Positions 45,252 to 55,900 of a DNA stretch of 64,000 bases are shown in pieces. The notes beneath the pieces were generated by a model. It saw only the letters and a list, made by a program, of their open reading frames with translations, was not told the origin of the DNA and did not search any database. The stretch's first letter is position 1. Every line of letters starts with the position of its first letter. The translations under genes and the position numbers were made by a program. The stretch lies in the NCBI GenBank assembly GCA_019448385.1, contig JAGTXO010000020.1, positions 496,001-560,000 on the forward strand. The letters run 5' to 3'. The stretch is from Diacronema lutheri (lineage: Eukaryota > Haptophyta > Pavlovophyceae > Pavlovales > Pavlovaceae).

Positions 45252-45589
45252 GCCGACGCGCGCCACCACCGTCCGCGATCACGCCGCAGCTCGCGCCGTC
45301 GGATCGACCGCGGCGCGACCGCCGTGCGCGCGCTCCCCCTCAGACCGCCACTGCCTCCACGCTACGCGTGCCCGCCCTCAAGCGCCTTCCCCTGCACCCA
45401 CCGCCCGCCCTCGCCTCACACCCGGTCCGCCACTTCAACGGTGTCCTGCACCGGCCGCCGGCGCTCGTTAATGCCGCACGCCGAGACGGCCAAACGTCTC
45501 GCAGCCTCAATCCTGGCCGGCAGGCCTTCAGCCTCGGTCCCTCACAAGCCTCGACTCCGTGCATTCTTTAGTCCGGCATTTAGGTAGGT

Positions 45590-45669
45590 GAATCGACGAC
45601 ATTGGTGGCTACTCGATTCCCCCGCAGCTGGTGCTGACCCCGCTGTCCTGACGTAAGCGCCGTTAGTAT
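45590..45669. repeat. 80-bp dispersed repeat, copy at 45.6 kb
   Basis: Identical to 17273-17352. Here it is bracketed by a 9-bp direct repeat ATTTAGGTA (45579-45587 and 45668-45676), which resembles a target-site duplication. Confidence 0.85.
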
Positions 45670-45744
45670 TTAGGTAAAACGGCCCCCCGCCCCCCGGCGG
45701 GGTCTCCAGCCCTAGGGCAGCGCCCCCTTATTTGGCTGCGACGC

Positions 45745-47436
45745 ATGGAAGTTGCATGGCTGCCCGCGCCGCCCGACCCGCGAACCTTTGTGCTCGAGTA
45801 CGTGACGAAGAGCCGGCCGGTGGTCTTCGCGGGCGCGCTCGACGGCTGGCCTGCGCGCGCGCGTTGGACACGCGCGTTCTTCGAAGCGCATGGCGCCGCA
45901 CTCGTGCCGCTCGCGCCCCTGCCGACGAGCGGCCCCGCGGCCTTCTTTGACAAGACGATCGAGCCCGCCACGCGGTGGGCGCACGCGCCGGCCGCGCCCG
46001 ACGCAGTCGTGCGTGAGGACGTCCTCCTCGCGGTCGCGGCGGACCGCGAGCTCCGGCCGTTGGCCGACCTGCTGCGCGCCACCGATCCGAGCGCGCGCAC
46101 GTGCGCTGTCGCCTTCTACGCGGACGGCGCGGGCAACCTTGAGGCGGCGGACGGCCCGTTCGCCTTCCTCCGCTCCGACGTCTCGCCGCCGCGCTGCGCC
46201 GCTTTTCTCAAGCCGCGCCGCGCCGACCTGTGGCTCGGAGGGCGCTCGGTGTCTCGCATGCATTACGACGCGAGGGACAACCTCTTCGCGCAGCTCGTCG
46301 GCACCAAGCGCTTCGTGCTGATGCCGCCGAGCGCGGCGGCGCGTGCGCCGCCAGGCCGCCTGCGCAAAGCCTACGGCCGTCGCGCGTCGCCGCCCACGAT
46401 CCCGAGCGCCGCCGCCACCGCCGCCACCGCCGCCACCGCCGCCACCGTGGCCACCGTGGCCACCGTGGCCACTGTGGCCGACGTACACGGTGCCGAGCCG
46501 CCACCGAGCCGCGAGCACGGCCGCGTGAGCGGCGAGACGGTGCTCAACTACTGGCCGGCCAACCTGCACGTGCAAGTCGATCTGCTCGTCGATGCGCCCG
46601 TCGCCTCGCCCGCGCACGGCGCGCCCGGCCCCGGGCCGGCGCTGCGCGCGCGCGTCGCGCCCGCGCGCCCGCTCGCCGACGGGTGCGAGCCCTGCGGCTG
46701 CGGCTGCTGCGGCGCTGCGCCGCCGCGCGGCGACTGGTGCGCAGCCGCTCGCGCGCGCGACGGCGGGGGCGGCGATGGCGGCGGTGAGAGTAACGATGGC
46801 GGCGGCGATGGCGGCGGGGGTGCGTGCGCCGTCGCGCGCGACGCGCGCCCCTCTGCCGTGCGCGCGGCGAGCGAGCCGCCGGCGCTGCCTGCGCTCGCGG
46901 TTGACGTGCGGCCGGGCGAGACGCTCTATTTACCGTTCGGCTGGTGGCATCAGGTGGTTGCGCAGCCCGACGAAGTTTCGGGCCTATGCGCGAGCGTCTC
47001 TCATTTTTACACGCCGTTCTTTTGTCGCCTTGGCGGGAAGACGGCACGCCAGATCGGCCCGATGGCCATCAACCCGGCGTATCGCGTGCTCGCGAACGCG
47101 TGCATTGCCGGCGCACTGCTCCGCGCGGACGGCGGTGGGCGGCGGGCGGACTCGGACTCGGACTCGGACTCGGACTCGGACCCGGACCCGGACTCGGACT
47201 CGGACTCAGACTCGGACGAGTCGGACGCGCAGCCCTCGGATCGGCTGAGCCGCGGCGTGCGCTCGGGCGCGGACGATGCGGGCGGCTGCGCGGCGCGCGC
47301 GAGCCGAAGTCGGCGGTGGAGCCGCGGGCGCCGCACGAGCCGATCGGGGTCGAGCACCGAGTTGTCAGCGGAGGCGCGCGTGAATGGCCAGCTTTCGAAA
47401 CAGAAAACGGCGGTCGGCGTGTTGCACGCTCTCTGA
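45745..47436 (+). CDS. JmjC/cupin-8 domain protein (JMJD7-like dioxygenase)
   Basis: Single exon, 563 aa. The N-terminus PDPRTFVLEYVTKSRPVVF and ALDGWPARARWTRAFFE follow the opening of cupin-8/JmjC hydroxylases such as JMJD7. The iron site is H-x-D in SRMHYDARDNLFAQLVG, followed by TKRFVLMPPS. The distal His lies in VRPGETLYLPFGWWHQVV, completing the HxD...H triad, so Fe(II)/2-oxoglutarate hydroxylase or demethylase activity is plausible. Between them is a long low-complexity insert (Ala/Thr/Val repeats at 46410-46480, Cys-rich CEPCGCGCCG, Gly/Asp repeats). The C-terminus carries a Ser-Asp repeat (47151-47220) and a basic tail (SRSRRWSRGRRTSRS) that could direct it to the nucleus. The substrate cannot be told. 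Confidence 0.75.
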   Translation: MEVAWLPAPPDPRTFVLEYVTKSRPVVFAGALDGWPARARWTRAFFEAHGAALVPLAPLPTSGPAAFFDKTIEPATRWAHAPAAPDAVVREDVLLAVAADRELRPLADLLRATDPSARTCAVAFYADGAGNLEAADGPFAFLRSDVSPPRCAAFLKPRRADLWLGGRSVSRMHYDARDNLFAQLVGTKRFVLMPPSAAARAPPGRLRKAYGRRASPPTIPSAAATAATAATAATVATVATVATVADVHGAEPPPSREHGRVSGETVLNYWPANLHVQVDLLVDAPVASPAHGAPGPGPALRARVAPARPLADGCEPCGCGCCGAAPPRGDWCAAARARDGGGGDGGGESNDGGGDGGGGACAVARDARPSAVRAASEPPALPALAVDVRPGETLYLPFGWWHQVVAQPDEVSGLCASVSHFYTPFFCRLGGKTARQIGPMAINPAYRVLANACIAGALLRADGGGRRADSDSDSDSDSDPDPDSDSDSDSDESDAQPSDRLSRGVRSGADDAGGCAARASRSRRWSRGRRTSRSGSSTELSAEARVNGQLSKQKTAVGVLHAL

Positions 47437-47466
47437 AGGAGTGTGCGCACCACACCACACGTTTCC

Positions 47467-47820
47467 GCTCATCGCCTCTGAGCCGTCAGGCCGTCACACT
47501 CACCGCCCCACGCGTTCATGACCACGGGCTGCACAATGCACACGAGCCTCGGATGGCTCCCTCCTCCCTCACTCCACGCGGCGCCCTCATCGCCTCTGAG
47601 CCGTCAGGCCGTCACACTCACCGCCCCACGCGTTCATGACCACGGGCTGCACAATGCACATGAGCCTCGGATGGCTCCCTCCTCCCTCACTCCACGCGGC
47701 GCCCTCATCGCCTCTGAGCCGTCAGGCCGTCACACTCACCGCCCCACGAGTCCATGACCATGGGCTGCACAATGCACACGAGCCTCGGCTGGCTCCCTCC
47801 TCCCTCCACTTCACGCGGCG
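47467..47820. repeat. 118-119-bp tandem repeat, 3 copies
   Basis: The segment with GCCTCTGAGCCGTCAGGCCG and TTCATGACCACGGGCTGCAC recurs at 118- then 119-base spacing (for example ATGACCA at 47518, 47636 and 47755). The copies are ~97% alike. It lies between the JmjC gene and the next gene. The open frames within it are by-products of the repeat. Confidence 0.9.
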
Positions 47821-47985
47821 CCAGCACCGCAGTGCCACCCTCGGCATTCGGGCGGGCGGCACCGGCGTGTGCACGCGCGAGCGTGCGCGTCCAGCAAGCC
47901 GCCGCGCGGCGCCTTCAACGCGCGCGACCCTGAGGTCGAGCGGCGCGCACCGCCGGGCGGCAGCGGCGGCGCCCACGACCGGCGC

Positions 47986-48690
47986 CTACGACCGGTTGGC
48001 ACGCCTCTTGCCGCCGCGGCGGTGCAGGCTGATCGTCGCGGGCTGGACGGGCGGCTGCTCGCCCTGCATCGCCGCGTTCATGATCGCGTACGCCTGCGTC
48101 ACCTTTGCGTCCTCGCGGAAGTACTTGAGCGACGTCGCGATCTGGCTGTCGGTCACGCCGTGCTTCATGTGGACGGCGCGGACGACGAGGTGCATGTTGG
48201 ACTGGAAGTCGGCGGAGACGGTGTCGCGCGCCTTGTCTACCGACATGCCCTTCTCCTTGTGCAGCATGATCACTGCCCTTCGTGTCTGCGCGCGCGTGGC
48301 AGCGCGCGTGGCGGCGTCGAGGGTTCGCGATCGCGATCGCCGTGAGCGGCCGTGCGCGCGTATCGGGCGCGCGCGCGCGCGCCAGGAGGGCGAGCGAGGT
48401 GCGCGGCGCGCAGCGCGCACCTGCTCGATCAGGCTGTACGCCGCGTCCGCCGTCTGCAGCAGCGTCGCGATGAGCACATCCTTCTCGATGACGCTCACGA
48501 CGGACACGCCCTCGGCGCTGAGCGTGCCGGCCGCGGCCGTGCCAGGCTCGGCGGGCTCGGGCGCGGGGGGCTGCTCGGGCTTGGGGTGCAGCTTTTTGTA
48601 CCGCCGCCGCCGCTCGTGCGCGACCACGTAGGCCACGCCGCACGCCGCCGCCACGGCGATGAGTCCGATGCTGTTCGCTGTCGCGCCCAT
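47986..48690 (-). CDS. Small single-pass membrane protein, unknown function
   Basis: Exons 48690-48421 and 48285-47986 splice in phase 0 (GT-AG) to 189 aa. One helix near the N-terminus (SIGLIAVAAACGVAYVVA, residues ~7-24) is followed by a basic stop-transfer segment HERRRRYKKL. A Pro/Glu linker and a helical domain come next: VIEKDVLIATLLQTADAAYS, TRRAVIMLHKEKGMSVDKAR, QSNMHLVVRAVHMKHGVTDS and SLKYFREDAKVTQAYAIMN. The bulk is therefore probably cytosolic or stromal. The second exon looks strongly conserved in style, but I do not recognise the family. A Mutator-like element sits 114 bp upstream of the start codon. Confidence 0.65.
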   Translation of the reverse strand: MGATANSIGLIAVAAACGVAYVVAHERRRRYKKLHPKPEQPPAPEPAEPGTAAAGTLSAEGVSVVSVIEKDVLIATLLQTADAAYSLIEQVRAARRAPRSPSWRARARPIRAHGRSRRSRSRTLDAATRAATRAQTRRAVIMLHKEKGMSVDKARDTVSADFQSNMHLVVRAVHMKHGVTDSQIATSLKYFREDAKVTQAYAIMNAAMQGEQPPVQPATISLHRRGGKRRANRS

Positions 48691-48803
48691 GATGCGCGCG
48701 GGCTCTGCAAAACAGGACGGGGAGAGGGCGACTCGGCTTTTGCGAAGCTTTTAAAAGCGACGCGTACAAGTGCGCATCGTGCGGTCCCAATACGGTTGTG
48801 GCG

Positions 48804-48812
48804 CTTTTTTGA
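48804..48812. repeat. Target-site duplication, left
   Basis: CTTTTTTGA, identical to 52837-52845 on the other side of the element. Nine bases is the usual MULE duplication length. Confidence 0.9.
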
Positions 48813-49132
48813 CGCCCGTCGTGCAACGAGATAATCTCCTGGGGAGATAATCTCCCGGGGAGACTGTCTCTTCAGGCCAAGAGACTAGTGCTAACGGCGC
48901 AGCGCGCGCGCGCGAAAAAGGTGCGCGACGCGCGGCAGCGCGCGACGCGCGGCGGCGCGCGGCGCAGCGCGCACGCCGACCGCGCGCACCGCGCCGCGCG
49001 CACCGCGCCGCCCGATCGCGCTCTGCGCCGAGCTCACACGCGCCCGCGCGCGGCGCGCCCGCGCGCCGCGCGCCCGCGCGCGCCGCGCCGCGCGCCCGCG
49101 CCGCCGCGCGCGCAGCGTGATGCCGCTCGGAT
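48813..49132. repeat. MULE left terminal inverted repeat
   Basis: About 320 bp, inverted relative to 52487-52836. The inner ~220 bp is almost pure GC with CGCGCG runs. The transposase start codon lies inside its inner edge. Confidence 0.9.
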
Positions 49133-52100
49133 CCATGTTTGGTCGCGCGGCGGCCAGCCTATTCTACGCGACGGGCGGCCCGTCATCCGCGCCGTCATCG
49201 CCGCGTTCGCCGCTGGTGTCGCCGCGTCGCGTAACAGCGTCGCCAAGCCCTTTGCCGCCGGCGCAGCCGGCGATGACGTCGCCGACGCGGCAGGAGGGCC
49301 GCGGCAAGTCGCCGACGCCGACGCGGTCGAGCCCGCGGCTCTTAAGCCGGTCGCCCTCCGCCGCATCACCCGCCGCCGTCGCCACTGCCGCCGCTGCCGC
49401 CGCGGATGACTTCGCGGAGATCAAGGACCCGCGCCGCGAGCTCGTTGCGGTCAACGCGGCCTTCGACAAGCTCCAGATCCAGGTGCCCTCCGACCTGCCG
49501 AGGGGTCCGTGGCCCAAATTTGAGGACGCGAACAATTGCTTGCAGGCGTGGGCGCTCCGGAACGGCTTCAGGCTCGTCTTCACGACATCGGTGCGGCGCC
49601 CGACAAGCAGAGCGGGAGCCAAGCGCTACCTCAACTGCTGGTACGCAAAGGCGGCCCCGAGCGGGGCGACGGCACGCGCAACCACGGCCAAGGGCGACCG
49701 CTGCGAGAAGTGCAACTTCTTCATCTTCCTCGAGGAATCGCTCCAGGGCTGGGCCATCCTCAACGCCAACTTCACCCATTCCGACCACACACTCTCCGAC
49801 CCGTTGGGCGAGAAGGCGGCAAACGCGCTCGCGGCCGCAGGCAAGGGCAAGATCCCAAACTCGCTCACAGAGCTCGGCAAGGCGCTGCGACGCGGTGGGC
49901 TGTCGGGGTCCGACATAAACAAGGTGCTGTCGAGCGAGGCCGAGGCCAAGCAGATTCCAAAGACGTGGAATGCCGACGACATCTACAATTGCTTCTGCCG
50001 CGGCACGAACGAGGAGAACTTGTTCGACGCGCAGCTCTTCAGCGAGCGGCTGCGCGAGCGGGAGCGCTGCACGGGCTGCGCGCACGAGCTCAAGCTGTCG
50101 TTGTCCAACGAGCTGGTCGCCGCCTTCTGGGTGGCCGATGGCGGCGCCGAGCGATGGGCCGCGCTCCGCGACGCCAAGGTCGTGCTCTACGACACCAAGC
50201 ACGGCACTAACAAGTACCGGTGTAAGCTTGGCTGCTGGACGTCCGTCGACGAGAACGGCGACACGCGGATTATCGCCTTCTCGCTCGTCGACGAGGGTGA
50301 GTCGAAGGAGTCCTTCACCTGGGCCTTCCAGCAGTTTGCCAAGCACCTCTCGCCGCCCTCCGTCATCTTCACAGACGGCGACGTCGGCATGGCGGGCGCG
50401 ATAGAGACTGTCTTCAGCAAGGCGGGCACGGTGCACCTGCTGTGCGTGTACCACATCTACACCAACGTCTACAAGCACATGCACGGACTCATCCGCGACA
50501 AGAAGGAGTGGCGCACGTTCGTGTCGAAGTTCTGGTCGATCGCGAAGAAGACAGACATCCGGTCGGTCGATGACTTTCACAGAGACTGGGTCGCCCTCAC
50601 CAACCTCGCGACCGGCTCGCGAGGTGGCTCGGATGACGAGCGCCGCAAGGCGCTCAAATGGCTCGCCAACCTCGGAACTCGCGCGTCAAAGTGGGCGGCG
50701 CGCTGGACGTGGCAAAAGCTGACGCTCGGCATCCACTCGACGCAGCGCGCTGAGGCGTTGCACAGCGCTTTCTCGCACATCATCCGCAACTCGGACAACC
50801 TCGCTACGCTGTTTGACAAGCTCGAGCGCTTTGAGGACAACCAGGCCATCGTCAAGCAGATGAAGAACGAGCGCGTCGCGCTGGTCCATGTGAGCGCACG
50901 TGCAGCAGCATCCGCGCGCGCCCTGCATCCTCAGCGCTCGCGCGCGCCGCGCGCCTCGCGCATGTCCCACCCGCCCTTTCCCTCCTTACCCTCTCCACCT
51001 AATCCTTCCCCCTTTCACCCCTACACGCAGGGCTTGCCTATGAACAGCGATGTTGCGCTCGTGAAGAACTTGCTCGCAAAGATCCTCACGCCGCACGCGT
51101 TGATGCGGGTGCGTAAGCAGGCGAGCCTCTCGCTTAACTATTGCGTGACGCAAGCCGACGTGGGCGGCGCGGGCGGCAGCGCGCAGGGCTTGTCGACATC
51201 GACCAAGTGGCGTGTGCAGGTGATCGGCGCGGTCGAGCTAACGCGTGGCGAGGACGAGGAGGAGGCTGCGCAAGACGCGCTGCTAAACGGCATTGATGTG
51301 CGTGTGGTTCCACCATACGTCCTGCACTCCGATCTCGGGCAACTCACGGACGACATCTCGCACGAGGTCACCATCTCGAGCTGCACGTGCCAGCTGCCGA
51401 GCTGCTCTGGGCTTCCGTGCCGGCATCAGCTCGCAGTCTACCAAATGCTGCTCTCGGCCGGCACGGAGGACGTCGGCAGCCTCACTGCCTTCGTCACAAC
51501 CCAGGTCGCGCCCATATGGCTGGCGAACAGCCACACGGACGCAAAGGTAATCTTTTACGCGACGCGCACCAGCGCAGCGTGCAACGGCTCATGATCGCCA
51601 CGGATCGCCCGACGTCTCGCACCGCCACGCGCGCCCGCCGCCACTCGCGCAGCGCGCCGGCGTGTTCACAGAGTGGCTGCTCCGCGAGCGAGGCCGCATT
51701 GTCGACAGATCGGCCCCCAGCAGCTCGCGCGACATCACGTTTACGCAAAGCGAGCTCGCCTCCTACGCGTTGGGGCAGCTCCGGCCCATAACTCAGCTGA
51801 TCGCGCAGAGCGAGCAAGACATGATGGACTTCCTCAATTACGTCAACAAGTGGCCGAAGCTGGCAGCGCTCAAAGGTATGCCTTGCGTGGTATGCGCGTG
51901 GGCGACGTGCGCTTGGCTGCAGGCCGGGCCGTCCTTCTTGCCCAAGTGTTTGATGCATTGGCGCCTGCATTGCGCGCGCACCGCCCGCTGATCGATAACG
52001 CGCAGGCGGCAACGTCGCGGCCAAGAAGAAGCGCAAAGGCAAGGACCCAACGCGCGATAAGGCAGGCGAGCACGAGGTGGAAGACGATGACGGCGCCTTT

Positions 52101-52184
52101 GTCCTCAACCCGCCGGCGCACATCAAGCCGGGCGCGAAAAGGCAGAAGCGCCTCCCGGGCGTTCACGAACACGGCCGCAAATGA
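49120..52184 (+). CDS. MULE transposase (FAR1-like, DDE/MULE core, SWIM finger)
   Basis: Exons 49120-50889, 51031-51546, 51653-51875 and 52006-52184 (GT-AG) splice in phase to ~895 aa. After a Ser/Pro-rich start, a FAR1/WRKY-GCM1-like DNA-binding region holds WALRNGFRLVF, KRYLNCWY, KCNFFIFLEES and NFTHSDHTL. The MULE transposase core follows: KVVLYDTKHGTNKYRCKLG (first catalytic Asp), PSVIFTDGDVGMAGAIETVF (second Asp), LCVYHIYTNVYKHM and a later STQRAEALHSAF that includes the expected Glu. The SWIM zinc finger is ISSCTCQLPSCSGLPCRHQL (C-x-C...C-x-H). The last exon has a basic nuclear-localisation motif (AAKKKRKGKD). ATG 49120 was preferred over 49135 only because it is first; either is possible. 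Confidence 0.9.
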
Positions 52185-52486
52185 CACAAATGATCTTCAA
52201 CGTGCGGGACTCTTTTGTTCAGTGCTGAGCTGGCGGACATCCTCGCGGGACCCGCGCACCGGAGCATACGCCAGCTCCTTGGTTCGTCTATAAACTTGAT
52301 AGCTCGTTCACGGTCACGCCGCGCGCGCCAGCCGCGGGACATCGCGCCGCGCTACACGCGCAGCGCCACGCGCGCCGCGCGCGCCGCGCGCGCTCTCGCG
52401 TATGTGTACATCCTCCGAGCATTGTAACCGCGGGGCGTCATTCGAGCATACATCGAAGCCGCCTGGTTGTCGCCGTGTGGCCACCT

Positions 52487-52836
52487 CCAAGCGGCATCAC
52501 GCTGCGCGCGGCGCGGCGCGGCGCGGGCGCGCGGCGCGGCGCGCGCGGGCGCGCGGCGCGCGGGCGCGCCGCGCGCGGGCGCGTGTGAGCTCGGCGCAGA
52601 GCGCGATCGGGCGGCGCGGTGCGCGCGGCGCGGTGCGCGCGGTCGGCGTGCGCGCTGCGCCGCGCGCCGCCGCGCGTCGCGCGCTGCCGCGCGTCGCGCA
52701 CCTTTTTCGCGCGCGCGCGCTGCGCCGTTAGCACTAGTCTCTTGGCCTGAAGAGACAGTCTCCAGCTTATGGCGGCTGGAGATAGTCTCCCCGGGAGATT
52801 ATCTCCCCAGGAGATTATCTCGTTGCACGACGGGCG
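52487..52836. repeat. MULE right terminal inverted repeat
   Basis: About 350 bp, inverted match to 48813-49132 with an additional ~27-base block around 52764-52790 containing CCAGCTTATGGCGGCTGG, itself a small inverted repeat. Confidence 0.9.
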
Positions 52837-52845
52837 CTTTTTTGA
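52837..52845. repeat. Target-site duplication, right
   Basis: CTTTTTTGA, matching 48804-48812. Confidence 0.9.
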
Positions 52846-52919
52846 AGCCAAACGCTGCTCCTGCTCGCTCGCCGTGTGGGCGGAGCGAGCGGCGGAGCGA
52901 GCCGCGGGCGCAGGACGGC

Positions 52920-55900
52920 ATGGGCGACATGGACGCGATCTACGAGCAGCGGCTGCTCGCATCGCCGCGCCGCCCGGCCGCTGTCGCCGATGACGCCGAT
53001 GGGTACGGCGGCACGCCGAGGTCGTCGCGCGCGTCGCCCGCGCGCACGTCGCCCGCGCCCAAGCGCGACGTCATCTCCGACCGGTTCATCCCGAGTCGCG
53101 GCGGGTCGAATTTGCAGGCCAACTTTGCGCTGCTCCCCGACGAGCAGACCCGCGCCGCCCGCTCCGCGCGCGCGAGCACCGACGCCGACGGCGGCGGCAA
53201 GGAGGACGGCGGGCTCGACGCGTACTCGCTCCTTTTGAAATCCGAGCTGCTCGGCTGCGACGGCCTCGTCAAGGAGAACGGCGACGACAAGGCGGGCGGG
53301 CCGAGTAGCTCGCCCCTCCAGCGCAACCTCTTCCGCTTCAAATCCACCCGCCCCGCGCGCGACGAGAACGCACCCTACTCGCGCTCGCCCGTCGGCGCCG
53401 ACTCGCAGCGTCTGCTCGCGTCGCCGCGCAAGGCCACGCGTGCGCGCGCGCGCGCGCGCGGACGGAGCGGCGGGCTCGAGAGACGCGCGCGCGCGCGCGC
53501 GTGCACGGCGACGCGCGCGCGCGGCGTGGCGGGTTGCCGGGCGCGCGCGCGCGCGCGGCGCGTGCTTTGCGGCCAGGGGGGGGGGGGGGGGGGGGTGCGC
53601 CCACACATGCGCACGCTCGCCTTGCGTTGCCCTCCCTGACACCTAAGCTCTATGCCCTAACTCCCCCCCCCCCCCCCCTCCCCCCCCTCCCTCCTCCCCT
53701 CCTCCTCCCAGGCAAGATCTCGACGGTGCCGTACAAGGTGCTCGATGCGCCTGCCCTGCAGGACGACTTTTATTTAAATCTCGTCGACTGGTCGGCACTC
53801 AATGTGCTCGCCGTCGGCCTGGACACGTGCGTCTATTTGTGGTCGGCTTGCACGAGCAAGGTGCGGGCGGGGTTCAAGGGCGTTCGGGATAGGGGGGGGA
53901 GAGGGGGGGAGGGAGGGGAGGGGGATAGGGGGGGGGGGGGGGCAGCACTGGCTGCTGATGCGTGAGCGTCGTGTGCCGTGTGCCGTTGGTCAAACGTGCG
54001 GTCCGCGCCGCGCTGTCTGCGCGGGCCGTCGCGGGCGGCGCGCGCGCCCCAGCGCCCAAGCGTGCCGCCGTGCCGCACGCAGGCGCTCGCCGCGCGCTGC
54101 GTGTGCACGCCCCGACGCCCACAACGCCCCCCCCCCCCCCCCCCCCCCCCCCGCCCGCGCGCACCCGCGTCCCCACGCGCCTGCGCGCGCCTGCGCGCGC
54201 CTGCGCGCGCGCGCCGGCCGCAGGTGACGAAACTGTGCGACCTCGCGCCGGATGACAAGGTCACGTCGGTCTCGTGGACAGACCGCGGCACGCACCTCGC
54301 CGTCGGCACGAACGGCGGCGACGTGCAGGTGTGGGAGGCGGCTAAGTGCGCGCATGTCCGGACGATGTCCGGGCACCAGGCGCGCGTCGGCACGCTCTCG
54401 TGGTCCGGGAACATGCTCTCATCCGGATCGCGCGATCGATCAATCATGCAGCACGACATTCGGGTGTGTGCGCGCGCGCGCGCGCCGGCCGCCATGCTGC
54501 AGCATGGCGGTCAGCATGGCGGTCACGTCGTGCGCACCGGCCGCCATGCTGCACGCGCGCGCGGGCGCTGCGCGCTCGGGCGCGGACGCGCGCGGCGCCG
54601 CCGCCGCCGCCGCGCGGGCGCGTGCGCGCGGCGGTGGCGCGCGCGTGCAGCATGGCGGCCGGTGCGCACGACGTGACCGCCATGCTGACCGCCATGCTGC
54701 AGCATGGCGGCCGGCGCGCGCGACGTGACCGCGGCGCCACACGCTGCTGCTGCGCGGCGTGTGGGCTTGCGTAACGGCGTTGGGGCTTGCGTAACGGCGT
54801 GTGGGCTTGCGTAACGGCGTGTGGGCTTGCGTAACGGCGTTGGGGCTTGCGTAACGGCGTGTGGGCTTGCGTAACGGCGTGTGGGCTTGCGTAACGGCGT
54901 GTGGGCTTGCGTAACGGCGTGTGGGCTTGCGTAACGGCCGCGCGCCCCCCGCGCCCGGCTCGGCTGCGGTGGCGTAGGTGGCGGAGCCATACGTGTGCAA
55001 GCTGTTGGGGCACAGGCAGGAGGTCTGCGGGTTGCGTTGGTCGTCCGACGGGCAGCAGCTCGCGAGTGGTGGCAACGACAATAAGCTGCTCGTGTGGAAC
55101 CAACATTCAACCTCGCCCGTCCTTCGCTTCCACGAGCACATTGCGGCCGTCAAGGCGCGCGCGCGGGGGGGGGGGGGGGGGGGGGGGTTGCTTGACGGGC
55201 TGCGCCGCGCGGGGCTGCGTCGCGCACTTGCCATCCCCCCCCCCCCCCCCCTCCCCCCTTTCCTCCCCTTGTCACCAAACCACGCATCTCCCCTCCCCCC
55301 TCCTTCCCCTTCCCCTCACCTTCCTCGCGCTTGCTCGACCGACAAATGCGCCCACCGCCACACGCACGCACCACGCACGCACGCACCATGTCGCCCTTTG
55401 ACAACCTCCCATCCCCCCCCCCCCCCCCCCCCAAACCCCCACCCCACCCCAACCCCCGCCCCTCCTCCGGGGGCGGCTCGCAGGCCATCGCGTGGTCGCC
55501 GCACCAGAACGGCTTGCTCGCCTCCGGGGGCGGCACGGCCGACCGCTGCATCCGCTTCTGGAACACGCAGACCGCAAGTGCGCTCAGCACCGTGGACACA
55601 GGCTCGCAGGTGTGCAACCTCGCATGGTCGAAGAACGTCAACGAGCTCGTCTCGACGCACGGCTACTCGCAGAACCAGATCGTCGTCTGGAGGCGTGCGC
55701 CGCGCAGCTCCGCCCCCCCCCCCCCCTCCGCCCCCCCCCCCCCCCCCCCCCCTCCCCTCCCCTCACCCCGGGCTCGTTGCCCCCCTGCCCTCTGCATTCG
55801 CCTTTTGGCCCCGCACGTGCCCTTTCCTTAGGAACTCCCCGCACCGCGCACCCCGCCCCCATACCTCACGTCGTCAACCCCCGCGCCGCCCCCGCGCGCA

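Larger units (their letters stand above)
48813..52836 (+). mobile_element. Autonomous Mutator-like DNA transposon (MULE), 4024 bp
   Basis: Long terminal inverted repeats run from 48813 to ~49132 and from 52836 back to ~52487. They match closely, including CGCCCGTCGTGCAACGAGAT at the tips. Subterminal repeats GAGATAATCTCC occur twice at each end and may be transposase sites. The right repeat carries an extra ~27 bases (AGCTTATGGCGGCTGGAGAT...) within an otherwise aligned stretch. A perfect 9-bp target duplication (CTTTTTTGA) flanks it. One gene with an intact-looking four-exon frame encodes the transposase. All parts expected of an active element are present, so insertion appears recent. It sits between two divergent host genes whose start codons would otherwise be ~200 bp apart. 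Confidence 0.93.

Noticed and set aside
47518-47757. Plus-strand frame with TMHTSLGWLPPPSLHAAPSS repeats
   Set aside because: Product of the 118-bp tandem repeat, with no start context or domain.
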